A stretch of 64,000 bases of DNA from Dermacentor variabilis (taxonomy: Eukaryota; Arthropoda; Arachnida; Ixodida; Ixodidae). Positions 1 through 11,459 of this stretch are shown piece by piece (position 1 is the first letter of the stretch; each line of letters opens with the position of its first letter). The notes beneath the pieces were generated by a model. That model saw only the letters and a list, made by a program, of their open reading frames with translations, had not been told where the DNA came from and did no database searches. The position numbers and the translations under genes are program-made. The DNA lies in the NCBI RefSeq assembly GCF_050947875.1, contig NC_134568.1, forward strand, positions 193,581,353-193,645,352. Direction: 5' to 3'.

Positions 1-2
1 AC

Positions 3-350
3 ATTGATATAGAGCGCATTCACAGGTTGGGCCGACCAAACACTAGAAAGTTAAGGCCAGTGATTCTCAAGTTAACGAAGTCGCGTAATAAAGTAAAAAT
101 TTTAAGGAAAGGTTATAAACTAAAAAATACTGAATATTCTATTGGCGAAGATTTCTCGCTTAGAGTACGTGAGGTCAGAAGAAAGTTATGGGCAAGTGCA
201 GAAACAAACCGTGAGAAGCGTGATAAGGTTTCTTTGGCTTTTGGTAAACTGTATATCAATAACGTAGCCTATGTGTGGGATGAGAACAAAAATGATAAAG
301 TACTTCTGCAAAAAAAAAGAACGAAAACAACAAACCTAATTGCCCTTTGA
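3..350 (+). pseudogene. ORF1-like C-terminal domain of LINE A
   Basis: Open from the window edge, so the start is missing. The motif IERIHRLG followed by RPVILKL is the characteristic core of the C-terminal nucleic-acid-binding domain of LINE ORF1 proteins. The segment then gives an EDFS..VREVRRKLW stretch that aligns by eye with the matching part of LINE B (SEDF...SHKKLIEFG). After an A9 run near 310 the frame changes and the reading continues directly into the endonuclease at 350, with no stop-start gap. In the ancestor, ORF1 and endonuclease were therefore probably parts of one polyprotein. The protein would bind LINE RNA as a chaperone; that role is family knowledge, not visible here. Confidence 0.7.
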
Positions 351-1130
351 CGCGCAGTTGCATGCAAATGCAGCACAAAACTTGAGCAGTAGTATCCAAA
401 GCAGCACTTCATCACACTTCTACAATGAAACCGTTAGTCATGTTACTCGTGCTAAGCCAAAGAAAAAGTACCTGAGACTTTTAAATATTAATGCCCGGAG
501 CATTATTAACAAGAAAGATACCCTGGAAATAAAGTTACTTGAACATGACATACACATTTCAGTCCTTACTGAAACTTGGTTGCACAGCGACATAGCAGAC
601 GACTTAGTCTTTCCTTCTTTTTATAAAGTTTTTCGCAGAGACAGAAAAACGAGGGGCGGGGGCGTAGCAATCCTTGTTAAATCTTCAATCGAGGCAGTGG
701 TACTCGACTGCTTCCGCGATTTTGAGTGTTTATGCTTAAAAATATCTTGCTGGGGTCATAGGTTCATCCTGATAGCATGCTACAGGCCACCTGATTGCAC
801 TCCTGATTACCTAATTAAATTGCGAGAGTGTATGTACTTCTGTCGCAATAAGAAAGTTTTTTTCTGGGTGATTTTAATTTGCCCAGCGTCGACTGGGAGC
901 GACTGCAAGGAACTAGCAAATTCAACAAAAATATGAATATTGTCTTTGATATTATGCTCACTCATGACCTGGTTCAAACTGACAAACAGCCCACTCGCAT
1001 CCAGGGTTCATCTTGCTCTATATAAGACTTGGCCTTTATAAACCGTGATTTTACTGAACACACTGTCATAGTTGAAGAAGGTTTATCAGACCACTGTCTT
1101 GTATATATGTCAATTCCCCTAGCGAAATTT
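350..1130 (+). pseudogene. APE-type endonuclease domain of LINE A
   Basis: This domain nicks target DNA to prime reverse transcription. In order it shows LLNINARSI (the Asn motif), LTETWLH (the catalytic Glu motif), CYRPPD, a GDFN motif in the frame after a shift near 865 (LGDFNLPSVDW), and GLSDHCLV (the terminal SDH motif) near 1085-1110. All the expected endonuclease landmarks survive, but they are split over two frames, and a stop codon stands near 1024 just before LAFINRDF. Length and motif order match the endonucleases of CR1- and Jockey-like LINEs. The domain is non-functional as it stands. Confidence 0.85.
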
Positions 1131-2979
1131 GCTTCTCATAAAACTAGTGGCATACGCTATCTTAGAGATTACGACAGAGCTAACGATGCTTCTGTGATTG
1201 CACATATGGAAAATTGCCTGATTGATTTTGCTGAAGAGCATCATAATGTATGTTTGCTATGGAAAAAGTTTGATGATATGTGCAATTATTGTTTGAATAC
1301 GTTCGTACCAAACAAGCGAAAGAAAGTGCATAAACGTACACCCTGGGTAACGCGAAAAATTATTCATTTGAAACGTAACCTAAAACGGGCTAAAAGGTCT
1401 ACTCCAAATCCTGTTATCATTAATGGTATCAAAAACGATCTCACACGTGCAATTCACGAGTCTAAGGACTTCTTTTTCACAACAACTTTGCCCAAATTTA
1501 TGAATAATGAACCAAGAAAATTTTGGGATTACTTGAGCGATGCTGACAGGCACGTGACGCAGGTTTCGGTTGATGGCATCTCTATTACAGATCCACAAGT
1601 CATCGCTGAGTATTTTAATACTTACTTTACTGGAGTGTTTTCAAAGGCAAGTACAACCGTGAATCTGCTTCACGGGGCATTTTTAGCATCCCAGGTTGAT
1701 TTTATTTCATATCATGGTGTAGTCGCAATGCTGTTAAATCTGAAAACAAAATCGACTTGCGGTCCTGATGGTTTGCCCAATATTTTTCTTCGTCGTTATG
1801 CCGAAACTATCGCTAAATTTCTTGTGATCTTGTTTCGATGTTCTCTATTAAGTGCGAGGCTACCTGATGAATGGAAGACAGCTCAAGTTATACCCGTCTA
1901 TAAAAAAGGTGACCGTTTGTTATTAGAAAATTATCGCCCTATATCCTTAACATCTTCTTGTTGTAAATTGTTGGAACACGTTGTAGCAAAACGCATCACT
2001 CAATTCCTTGAGGAAAACTCTATACTCTCAAGCTTTCAACACGGATTTAGAAAAAAAATTATCTACTGCAACACAATTGGTCACGGTAGTAAATTCATTT
2101 GCAGCATGCATAGATAATTGTGGACAAATTGACGCGATATTCTTAGATTTTAGTAAAGCATTCGACAGAGTTATTCATGATAAATTGCTCAATAAACTCG
2201 TAAATATTAACCTTCCCGACATTTTGGTCTCTTGGGTTTCCGATTACTTACATAACCGAACGCAGTTTGTTTCAATTGACGGTTTTGATTCCTTCAGTCT
2301 TCCTGTAACATCAGGTGTGCCTCAAGGAAGTGTTCTAGGACCCTTGCTGTTTCTTTTATATATAAATGACATTGTCTCCGTAGTTACTCCTGGAACTCAA
2401 ATTAGGTTGTTTGCAGATGATGTTGTCTTATTTCGTGAAATCAAAGGTGTAAATGATCAGGTTGAGTTGAATTCTAATCTCATTAATGTATCTAAGTGGT
2501 GCACAGATTTTGGTATGACTGTTAACACCGATAAAACTGTTTATCTTTGTGTAACGCTTAAGAAAATTCCTCTAACATATATTTATAACCTGACATTTCT
2601 TCCTTTGAAACAGGTTACCAGTTACAAGTACCTAGGAGTGACAATCACTATTAACCTCTCTTGGAATCTGCACATTGATAACATTTGCTCTTCAGCTTTC
2701 TGCAAACTTTGTTACTTAAGACATAAACTTCGTAATTCTCCTCCTAATGTCAAACTTCTTAGCTATTTCACATTCATTCGACCTAAGCTTGAATATTGCT
2801 CTATTGTTTGGGATCCTTATACTAAGCTTAACATTGGGAAGTTAGAAAGGATTCAGCGAAAAGCTGTCAGGTTTATCTATTCCAAATTCAAGTATACTGA
2901 CTCTCCTTCTGAGCTCATGAAAGCTAACAACATTGAGCTACTTGAATCGAGAAGAAAAAAATGTCGTTTGAATTTCTGA
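1029..2979 (+). pseudogene. Reverse transcriptase of LINE A
   Basis: The polymerase that copies LINE RNA at the nicked target. The N-terminal part (frame from 1029) holds GPDGLPNIFL, DEWKTAQVIPVYKKGD and NYRPISLTSSCCKLLE, the usual RT blocks. A shift at an A-rich run near 2050 moves the reading to the frame starting at 2008, with IFLDFSKAFDRV (first catalytic Asp), SGVPQGSVLGP, and the FADD box at 2410-2421 holding the two catalytic Asp. The C-terminal part has YLGVTITINLSWN and RPKLEYCSIVWDP. Apart from the shift the RT is nearly intact. Stop at 2977-2979 is followed by an AT-rich 3' region. Confidence 0.9.
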
Positions 2980-3340
2980 AACTTACTTCTTAACGGTAAA
3001 ATGGCTATTGATCAGACGCAGTTTCTTTCCCCTTTGGCCACAAGATCTCGCGACATTACAAAACACACTTTCTAATCCCTTACTTTGCAAGAACAGGCAT
3101 TTATAAGTTTTCCTTTTTTCCGCGTTCTGTGTCAGACTGGAATAGCCTAACAGAACCTTATGACGCACTATATGATTAGATGTTCATGTCTTTTTGTGTT
3201 TTTTCCTCTGGTACTACCATGCTTCTTTTCTTGTTGTTCTCCTTTTGTGTAAAACAGATATTCTGTACATTGTATTGCCCGTCCTGCTTGGACCAGATTG
3301 GTCTGCAGTATGTATTAAATAAATATTAAATAAATAAAAT

Positions 3341-5060
3341 AGATATTTCTGAAAGAACAATTTGTACATAAGTGCTGCTAAGATAAACGAATCTCTCCTT
3401 TTTCATAAATATTTCTGTCTTTGTTGCATGCAATAAAAAGTAACGAAGATGACCAGTTTCATTTAATGGTGTCCAAATAAAATAACCGTCTACTGCTTGT
3501 CAGGTGAAAACAGAGCGCTCGCTTTCTAACGAGCCAGATATTACTGCATACAGTACGCGAGTAACTAATGGTATGAAAGAATCATGCACTACAATAGAAT
3601 TTCAGATTCAGATGCATATTTTACGACCTAGATTGCGCAGAACTAATCTGTAGATTGACATAGACTCTGCTGTACCTTGGCTGAGCGCTTAAATAGTGAG
3701 TGTCCAAGACTTAACAAAGCAGTTGTGTATAAATTTCCTTACCAGTTCCCACTAATTGCCTCGTTATCCCCCTGTCCTGCTTTTGTTAGGTACCCCCCTT
3801 TCCCTTCGCGTACAAGGTAGCCGACCAGAACTAACTGGTTAACGTTCTTGCTTTTCTATACATACTTTCTCTCTTTCTTTTTGTTAGGTCATACTCCTTC
3901 CTTTCTTAATCCTTTCTGTTCATCTAAGATGGATAAACCCTACCTAATTGCTGGTAAGCTAACCGTATCTTTCCTTTCTTTTATTACACATTAAGGTATG
4001 TCACTTTGCAGAAGGGCTGAAAACTGAGCGTGGTGGTAGATTAAGAGAATACTTTGGAAGAGCGCGAAAAGACTAGACACAAATAGACAGCGTGAGCTTC
4101 TCTCTCTCTTTCTCGCTGTTCCTCCTTCATTGTTTTCTTCCTTTGTTCGAAGAGACGCTGAAAATCAATAATAAATAATTTTAAAGCCGTGAAGTGTTCT
4201 TTCGACGACCTTACTTTGCTTAGTTTGGCAGAAAAATTTTGATAATTGCTGACCGAAATCTAAACATAGCGCCGAAACCACCACACACGTACGACGCTGT
4301 CACGTCACGGATTTCAATGTACCTTCTTGTATTTCAGTGGCTTAGCACCAGAATCAGCACTCGAAACTTGTTAGGTTGAGTGTTTGGTTGCTCTGAAATA
4401 CAATGTAGTCCGCCCTTACCGATAAGCGGTCAACCACACCAGAGCCCACTCTGCCAAAATTCATGACGTCATGGCACGCTGGTGCGGGGGAACTTAGGGT
4501 GGCGTGTGATTTTGCCTTTCGCTTTCGTGCCTTTTCTGGCTTGTCACGTCTTCTGTTAAGTAAGTGTGGCCGTTTTGCTACTGCAGCAGCCTGACTTTAG
4601 TTCTACAGTTTAACGTATTACATTTCATTTTAGTTCTCCATGATTTATTCTATTTTTACCATTGGGCTTCCGATGTTAACATGCAATTTAGCCATTGCTC
4701 GTAGCGCTTAGTTTTCAGGAGCGCTGTAATTGAATTGCTGCTATCGTATTTCATTACTTACCTGAACCCGAATATTCCCGCACACACAAAATTCTTACGC
4801 TGGAAATGTGCTTAAGAGCATATGCCAGTTAACTATAATGTTGGACATATCATTATCGAAGGCGGCCGGTCAATGGAAAACAGCAGTGAAGAGCGAAAAA
4901 AATTGTGAATTCGGCCCTTGTTCCTTGGTCAATCTACCGTAATCGGTTAGAACCGTATCTTTGAAGGCTAACAGAAAAACTGCGTTACCACATCACGTTA
5001 CGATTGCCACTGGCCTTGGCGCAAGAGGAGGAAGCCGAGGTCCGGATATGCTCTCTCAAC
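3341..5060. other. No gene seen
   Basis: AT-rich sequence with only short open frames and no recognised domain. A short stretch at about 4855-4920 (GCGGCCGGTCAATGG core) resembles one at about 53247-53285, so part of it belongs to an unnamed dispersed repeat. Confidence 0.5.
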
Positions 5061-6140
5061 TTAAAGGGACCCTGAAACGCTTTTGACGATTTTCCACAAA
5101 CGTACTGAGTCGTTAGTGTAGGTCCTTCTGATCATTAATTGACACATCTAAGTGCTCCGCGTAAAGCGTGTATTTTATTATAAGGTTTCACAAAAGCACA
5201 TCGCTGCCGATCTCAGCACACTGCTCGGCGGAATTTTAAGCCGCCCCTACCCATATGACCGAAATCACCCATATGACGTCAGTGGGGCGAGCTATCCGAT
5301 TGGCTGACCAGGGCGCGTGATCCATAATTTTTCAACTTTATGGTAAACAAATGATCTTCGTAATAGTTGGAATGTTAATTTGTTTTTATAAAAAGAAAGT
5401 AACATAAAGAGAATGCACAAGAACAATATTTCAGTACACTTAAGCACTTCCGGCACACAGCAAGTGTCGTCTGCTTGTGTTACAACATACTCCATTTTGA
5501 CGAGAGCTCCGCGGTCAGAGTCGGTCTCAGTCTTTTCGCGAGTACTATGATTCGACTTTGTTGCCTTGTGGACTGCAAACGTAGCGACTGGCAATATTTC
5601 AAACTGCGACATCGTGTCCCTCTGCAAGGCAGCGTACGAGTGAACTGGCTGCTGCGCATCGGACTGCCGCTATCCGATCGGCGCCAGGATTTGCGGGTTT
5701 GTGGCCGTCACTTTACACCGGAAGATTACTAACGCAATAGCGTTTCGCGAGTCCGGTATTACGGCAAACGCAAGCTCAAGGGGACAGAGTTTGGCCGCTT
5801 GACTGTTCCGTAACGGGATGAGCCATGAGATGAGCAGAAGGGCAAATGTGAATGGTCTGCATGGTGCACCCACCTGGTAGCACAGAGCTCAACCATACAC
5901 AGTAGCAACAACGAAGTGTATTCTTCTTTGCTGCTGGTGTGTATTTTTCGCAGGAGTGTAATCATCAACACGTTCTTTTTATAAATGTTTAAAATGTTTC
6001 ACACTTGGTTAGAGCAATATTAGCGCTTTCTTTGGCTGGTTAAGCGCTGCGCCAACAAGTGTCTGGACCGTGCGACCGATCAGGCCGCTCACGTACGTCT
6101 ACGCTAAAGTTCCTTCATCAGCTTAAGTTTATGCCTGAAG
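5061..6140 (+). mobile_element. THAP-exon element, copy A (right end lost)
   Basis: Starts with TTAAAGGGACCCTGAAAC, the same terminus seen (reverse-complemented) at the right end of the complete copy at 23000-24477. Homology to that copy can be followed through the THAP-like exon, the CTTTGGCTGGTTAAGC segment and the AAAGTTCCTTCATCAGCTT segment, and is lost at about 6140, so the distal end is missing or too diverged to see. The two copies face opposite ways in the window. The TIR plus internal zinc-finger exon suggests a non-autonomous relative of a DNA transposon whose transposase began with a THAP domain; that origin is inference. Confidence 0.75.
5547..5732 (+). pseudogene. THAP-like zinc-finger exon relic (copy A)
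   Basis: About 62 residues beginning MIRLCCLVDCK and ending VCGRHFTPEDY. The pattern CC-x3-C, a Trp in the middle (NWLLRIGLP) and C-x2-H-F near the end follows the C2CH layout of THAP domains, which bind DNA and form the N-terminus of P-type transposases and of THAP proteins. A stop follows EDY. Past it, the frame resumes as text still recognisable in copy B (EDYYHNSVSRV there), so the stop is a later mutation. Stops further on exclude function. The diagnostic AVPxxF tail of the THAP fold is not visible. The longer open frame begins at 5475. Confidence 0.65.
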
Positions 6141-6705
6141 TTTACACGAACTAAGCGGCGAGAACACAGCGCACACGAAGCTACGAGCCCTCGACGCACC
6201 TAGACTCGGCACTCATCGCATATCGCTTTCAAGATAGGGTCGGCGCGGCCGCGCCGTACGCAGGAGCCGCCGGAGTAGATTGAGCCGCCATCGCCGGCTT
6301 ACCCTCGTACGCACGGCATACGGCGCGTGGCGACGACGTTGTCGCCCTTAGACTTTATGCGGAACATCGCGGTGACGACGACGGCAGAAATGCACCTGGA
6401 GTGTCCGTGTAATAAAAGACGTACAATTAGGGAAACAATCCTCCCTCTCGTACAATCTCCTTTTCAAGTAAGAATCCTCTGAAGCTACGTCCTGCGACCC
6501 GGTCCTTGGCCTATCCTGGTCGTAAGCGCCAGAAAAAAGGAGGACCATCGTCAGCATCAAACAAACCATGGCCTTGCAGGTCATGGTTCGGTTCATGATT
6601 CGGTTCCTTCGCATGTATGTAATTTTTGCAACGTTAACTGAAAACACAGAACTATTCAGTGTGTCACTGATTTTCAATACGACGGAAAGGACTTCGGAGA
6701 AAATT
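6141..6705. other. No gene seen
   Basis: GC-rich in its first half (6220-6345). No recognisable protein, RNA or repeat. Confidence 0.5.
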
Positions 6706-6921
6706 TAATTCTGGGGTATTACGTGCCAAAACCACACTATAATTATGAGGCACACCTTATGTTGGGGACTCCGGGTTAATTTTGACCACCTGGGGTTCTT
6801 TATCGTGCACCCAATGCAGGGTACACGGGCGTTCTTGCCTCCGTCGATATGCGGCCGCCGCAGCCGAGCCTGCGTCCTCGGGCGCAGCGCCATAGCCACT
6901 ATAGTGCCCCCACGGCGGGTA
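6706..6921 (-). mobile_element. tRNA-derived SINE, copy 1
   Basis: Reads on the minus strand from a degraded tRNA-like head (near 6921) to a tail near 6706. The body shares the landmarks of the other copies here: GTGCCAAAACCAC, GGCAC...GGGGACTCCGG, CCACCTGGGGTTCTTTA and ATGCGGCCGCCG (given as plus-strand text). The head is diverged, so it is old. It resembles the tick SINE called Ruka; that name is from memory and unverified. Confidence 0.8.
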
Positions 6922-7222
6922 AGCGGCTTCTCCAAACAGCTTCTCCGTCGGTCTGAACTGGGCCTTACTGCTCCAGTGGGCCTATTCCCTGAGTGCGTTG
7001 GCATTTTGTTTCTGCCACAGGGCCGTATAGACGCCCCATTTAATTTTATGTCTGAGACACGGAACCGGAGCACCGACTCCCCTAGTTTGAGACAGATCCT
7101 GACTGGTTGCCGATTCACAGCGCGTTTGTCAGGCGGCGCTACGCATAGGCGGAAAATGTGGAGGGGGGTGTTGTGGTCGCGCCGCTGGCGCGAGTCGTTG
7201 GGAACTGGGCGCTGACGCCCGT

Positions 7223-7824
7223 TGTTGCACCTGGGTCGCAAGCCCCAAGGGTAGCGTTGGCCTGGCGGCCTGGGGTACAACTGGAAGCATCCGAAGGTCC
7301 CGGCAAAGCATGAGTCGACTGGTAACAACAAAACAACTTGTTTATTCTAACATCGCAAAGAGTTGGCGGTCAGGTTGACCGAAGTAGAGAGACGGGAGTG
7401 CACTTTACTCAACAGAAGAAATCGGAGCCCTCCTTTGGCGTCCGGGGCAGCTGCTTTTATACTCTCGCAGTTGAGGGCAAGAAGGAACCACTCTATAGAC
7501 GAGCACGTGACTGTGCCGCTCGGGAACAATGGGATAAGGTGACGCATACTGTCGTGTCGCCGCCGGTCGGGCACAATGGGGAGGAGAAGGTGGCTCACAC
7601 TGTCGTGTCGCCGCCGGCCGGGCACAATGGGGAGGAGAAGGTGGCTCACACTGTCGTGTCGCCGCCGGTCGGGCACAATGGGGAGGAGAAGGTGGCTCAC
7701 ACTGTCGTGTCGCCGCCGGTCGGGCACAATGGGGAGGAGAAGGTGGCTCACACTGTCGTGTCGCCGCCGGTCGGGCACAATGGGGAGGAGAAGGTGGCTC
7801 ACACTGTCGTGTCGCCGCCTGTCA
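7223..7824 (-). mobile_element. Isolated LTR (solo or orphaned), probable Ty3/gypsy type
   Basis: On the minus strand this 0.6-kb block has LTR anatomy: it begins TGACAGGCGG at 7824, has a repeated upstream section (51-bp units), a TATA box (TATAAAAG, about 7455-7462), a polyadenylation signal AATAAA at 7341-7346, and ends near ...GGTGCAACA at 7223. The TG...CA ends agree with an LTR. No partner LTR and no pol gene are seen nearby, and no clean target duplication was found at these boundaries. The class is inference; the ends may be off by several bases. Confidence 0.55.
7517..7824 (-). repeat. 51-bp tandem repeat (about 5.6 copies) in LTR U3
   Basis: Units begin near 7538, 7589, 7640, 7691, 7742 and 7793, almost identical after the first. 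Because 51 is a multiple of three and the unit lacks stops in several frames, long open frames appear on both strands here; they are by-products, not genes. In retroviral-style LTRs, tandem repeats upstream of the TATA box commonly act as enhancers; that role is inference here. Confidence 0.9.
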
Positions 7825-8407
7825 GACCCCCTCGCTTCACAGTTGTTGGGAGCTCCTCTCCCCGGCTGCCGCGCTTCGACAAGCGTGGGCACCAATATGC
7901 ACATACACTCACACACGCACATGAAGACACGTGGCATCGGAACATGCCTGGACGCGCTTGGCGGGGAGGTGTAGCGGCGACGCCGAACGGGCCAAAATGT
8001 CCGCCGCTTTGTTGCAGCCGCGCCGGCTAAACCGCGCGTCGTAGGCGAAACGTAACAGGGGGCAGGGTGCTGCCCCAAACAACTGGTGTAGTGGGCGCGC
8101 GGCTGCGTCAACCTCGGGTCCAAGCTCGGGTCTCCCTGCCGCAGTAACGGCAGAGAGGCCGTGTTCGAGCATGCTGCCGCCCCTCCTTGCACATTCGTGG
8201 TGTCGTCTGCTCGGCGCTTGCCCTGACGCCAGTAGCGCGCATAAATATTGCAGTTCGTGGAGAGACGTTAGCAAATGAAACACGTTTTCATCTCATTTTA
8301 ATTAATTTACTTGCATTATGATTTACAGGACCCATGCCGGGCCTTTTTAGAGGCACGAGCATTGAGCGACACTCTTTTTTTCTTGCGCCGCACTTCCGGT
8401 TCACCTC
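7825..8407. other. No gene seen; GC-rich
   Basis: GC-rich sequence next to the LTR with open frames on both strands but no recognised domain. It may be flanking DNA or unrecognised retroelement sequence. Confidence 0.4.
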
Positions 8408-8745
8408 CTGAGACGACCGGGAAGGAAACTCAATATAAATCAGAAAAACATAGAAAAAAAATGTACACTACAAAATTCATGGGTTTCATTATAGATATAA
8501 TACCAGAGCGTAAGTTTATTTACAGCATGGTTGAGTTACTGAAGTGTCTGGAATAATTAGAATTAATTAGAAGTCACTGAGACGACCGAGAATGAAATTC
8601 AAAATAAATCATAAAAAATAAAAAAATTGTACACTACAAAATTTATGGGTTTCATTATATATATGATATCAGAGGATAAGTTTAGTTACAAGTTGAGTTA
8701 CTGAAGTGTCCGCAAGAATTAAAGTTAATTAGAAATCACTGATTA
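8408..8745. repeat. Diverged tandem dimer, unit about 169 bp
   Basis: Two head-to-tail copies start at CTGAGACGACCG (8408 and 8577). Each contains GTACACTACAAAAT, TGGGTTTCATTATA and GAGTTACTGAAGTGTC in the same order. The copies differ at many positions, so the duplication is old. No coding function. Confidence 0.8.
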
Positions 8746-11459
8746 CCGCACACCGAAGTACAGAATCGTAGACTTTAGAGACGTGAGCACGACTCTGACG
8801 AAATTCTTGGGAACCCGGAAGTGAAAATCGGAAGTAATGACGTCACTAATGACGTCACACACAAGAAGGTGGCATGATATTTCACCGGCTAATTAACGGA
8901 AAGCAGTTGTCTTCAAGTTAGTTTCTGTCGTTGCGTTCGCCTAAGTTAACCTAAGAACACCAACGCCGAGGTGCAAGTGCTACTAAGAGACACCCAAGTC
9001 AAAGATTAGGGTCACCTACTACATTTTGAGGGAGTTTACATCAAATTACGCTAGGCAGAGGCACAAAGCCACTGAAAATAAACGAAACACGAAGATTATG
9101 CGAGAAAAACAACTAGAAAATGGGGGAAGGGGGACATGCGACTGCAGTCTGCGGAGTCTCGAGCTATGTGAGAAGACAGCGAAAACATTTATGGGAAGGG
9201 CGCCTATTATTACTGTTTTTATCTGAGCGTCTTTCAAGTAGACAAATGCTTCCCTTGAATCTTTTCTCGCGACGCTTTTTGTGTTGCCCAGTTCTCTCCG
9301 TATCTTGTGGCGGTCCCACGAAGGCGGAAACTTGGCTCTTTCCAGGCGCAGAAATTGCTCCGGCAGAAATGGACTTTAGCTTGCGTTTGCAATGTGTGCT
9401 GTCGTCATTCCGTCGTGTGGAGCTGCTTGCACCGCTTTATTCAGCAAAATTATCGTCGCAGGCCGTATGCAAAGCATTTTCTTCGCTGAACTGATCCCTG
9501 TAGCCTCCAGGCTGCAAATTATGAGAATCATTATCCTCTCGAAGACAAGGCTGAGAATTCCCATTACGTCACGTGCCTGAATAAGAGAACGCTCCTACAG
9601 TATGCGCAGTTGCAGACAAATTGTTGTCCTTTTGCCTTCCCGCATCGGCGTCTTGTGATTGCAACTGGCACTCGGCATCAGAGCGTTGCGCCAGGCTTCC
9701 TCGAAAATCGCAGAAACGGCTCCTTTACATAGTCGGTCAAGAGACTTTCTTCTTGCAGGATTTTTCCTTTACTTTCGCTGAAGTACTTATCAAAAACCAG
9801 GTGCCACTCGAAATGTCGCGCCCATATTTTGTCTTTTGCTTTGAGCGGTCGCTTACGTGCAGAAATTTTCTGTCACCAGTGCTGCAGCAGCTGCGGATGA
9901 GGTGGTGCTTCGAAGAGAGAAAACTTCTCCTGTTCTTTGCCATACCCGGATACATAGAGGGACATAAAACATTTAATCAATTACTGTTATGTTGTTCCGC
10001 CTTTTCAAGCACGTGTATAAACACATTTTTACTCATCGGGTGTGATTAAACATACTGCACGAATAGTAAACAAAACGCTGATCACAAAAAGTACGTAGCA
10101 TATAACCATCACTTCATCGCAGACGTTGCGAAAAACATGTGCTTCTGCTGTGCCTTTTCTTGGAACTTTATTGTTGCGAAAGCATCAAATGGCCCATTGA
10201 GCGAAAAATCCGGCGTCTGTAGCAGCGAAACGGCACCTAAATTCCCATTGGCTGCGACACCACGGGCACAGCGGGCGAATCGGAACAGCTGCTGCCGCTT
10301 TAGCGCGCCAGGTGTTGCGTGAGGTGAGAGGGCATCGCCGCGCGCGGCCCGTATCTTCCTCTCTCCCCCCCCACTGGGCTTAGCACGTGCTTGGCGGCCT
10401 TGGCGGCCGTTGCTGCTTCTTCGGTCTCTCGTCGCGCAGGGCGTCGGTGGCATGCGGCGTCCTTGACTTCTTAGCAATATCGTGCAAGTGATGCCGGCCT
10501 GCAGCCAACATGATAACGCGGAAACCACACAAAAAAGAAAACAAAAAGCCAGAACCGATTATATTGCAAAACGCAGTAACATACCCCGCCGCGAAACTCG
10601 AGAGAAAGCTCAGCGGTGTTTAATTGGACCGTAACGTTTTCGCATTCGCAACTCATAAGTGCTTAGGTGTCCTCGTATTCTTTTCGCCTGCTTTCTCTAG
10701 GGAAATGTAAAAAAAAATGTTTTACATACGTGCAGAAAAGTCAGGGGCATGCGTTCATTTTTTCATTTGTGCTCTTATAATTTTGTGTTTGATCGTTGTG
10801 AAATCGAGACGCCGAGGGCCTCAATTTCTAGTAGACGACAACGTCAACGCGCGCCGCCGCCGCCGCTATCCGCCACTATAGCGCATTCACACAGGGAAGC
10901 AAGCTGTAGAATAGTTTCCACGTGCCTCAACGGAAGGTGCTTAACAAGGAGAGTAGTTACCCGAGCAATTAACTCAACTACATATATATATATAGGTTAG
11001 ATGAGTATTTGTCACCCGCCCCGTTTCACAGGGAATGCCAAAGATCATCATCATCATCAGTCGGCAGGGCTCGGAAAGAGAGGAGAAAGCATGGGCGTAC
11101 GCTGAGAAGTGGAGCGGAGGGAGAGAGCAAAGTGAACTAGACGCCCGGCTTCCGTGTCTTACGATTTGTCCCGAGAGAACGCGTTGCGCGGCGGTGGAGT
11201 CGGCGCTCCTGTGCATCTTACTCCGTGGTCTGAGACCAGAAGGACTGCCATGCTAGCTATACAATCTATTTACGTATTTATTTATGTATTATTTATTATG
11301 TACTTTATTCACGTCATTAATAAGTAACCTTATTAGTATCATCTTATCTTCATTTACTTTTCAAAATCACAATAGAATAATTAAAGGCATCATGTTCGTT
11401 CGTTCTATATTTTATGGATTTATTACATATATATTCCCTCTCTTTCTTTTTTTCCCAAA
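8746..11459. other. No gene seen upstream of the GH18-like gene
   Basis: Only short unrecognised frames. The interval just before the gene (11250-11459) is AT-rich. No clear TATA box or promoter could be fixed. Confidence 0.45.

Larger units (their letters stand above)
1..3340 (+). mobile_element. CR1-like LINE, copy A (5' end cut by window edge)
   Basis: A non-LTR retrotransposon reads from the window edge through the end of an ORF1-like domain, an APE-type endonuclease and a reverse transcriptase, followed by about 350 bp of 3' sequence ending in an AAATA-rich tail near 3310-3340. Domain order and C-terminal motifs (YLGVTI-type, FADD box) fit the CR1/L2/Jockey group of families; the exact clade is inference. 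The frame is broken at least three times, at A-rich runs near 310 and 2050 and inside the endonuclease near 865, and there is a stop near 1024, so this copy is dead. A second related copy lies at 16594-20430 on the other strand. Confidence 0.9.

Noticed and set aside
7338..8192. Long overlapping open frames on both strands (up to 281 codons)
   Set aside because: They come from a stop-free 51-bp repeat whose length is a multiple of three, within an LTR. No domain is seen and the protein repeats merely mirror the DNA repeat.
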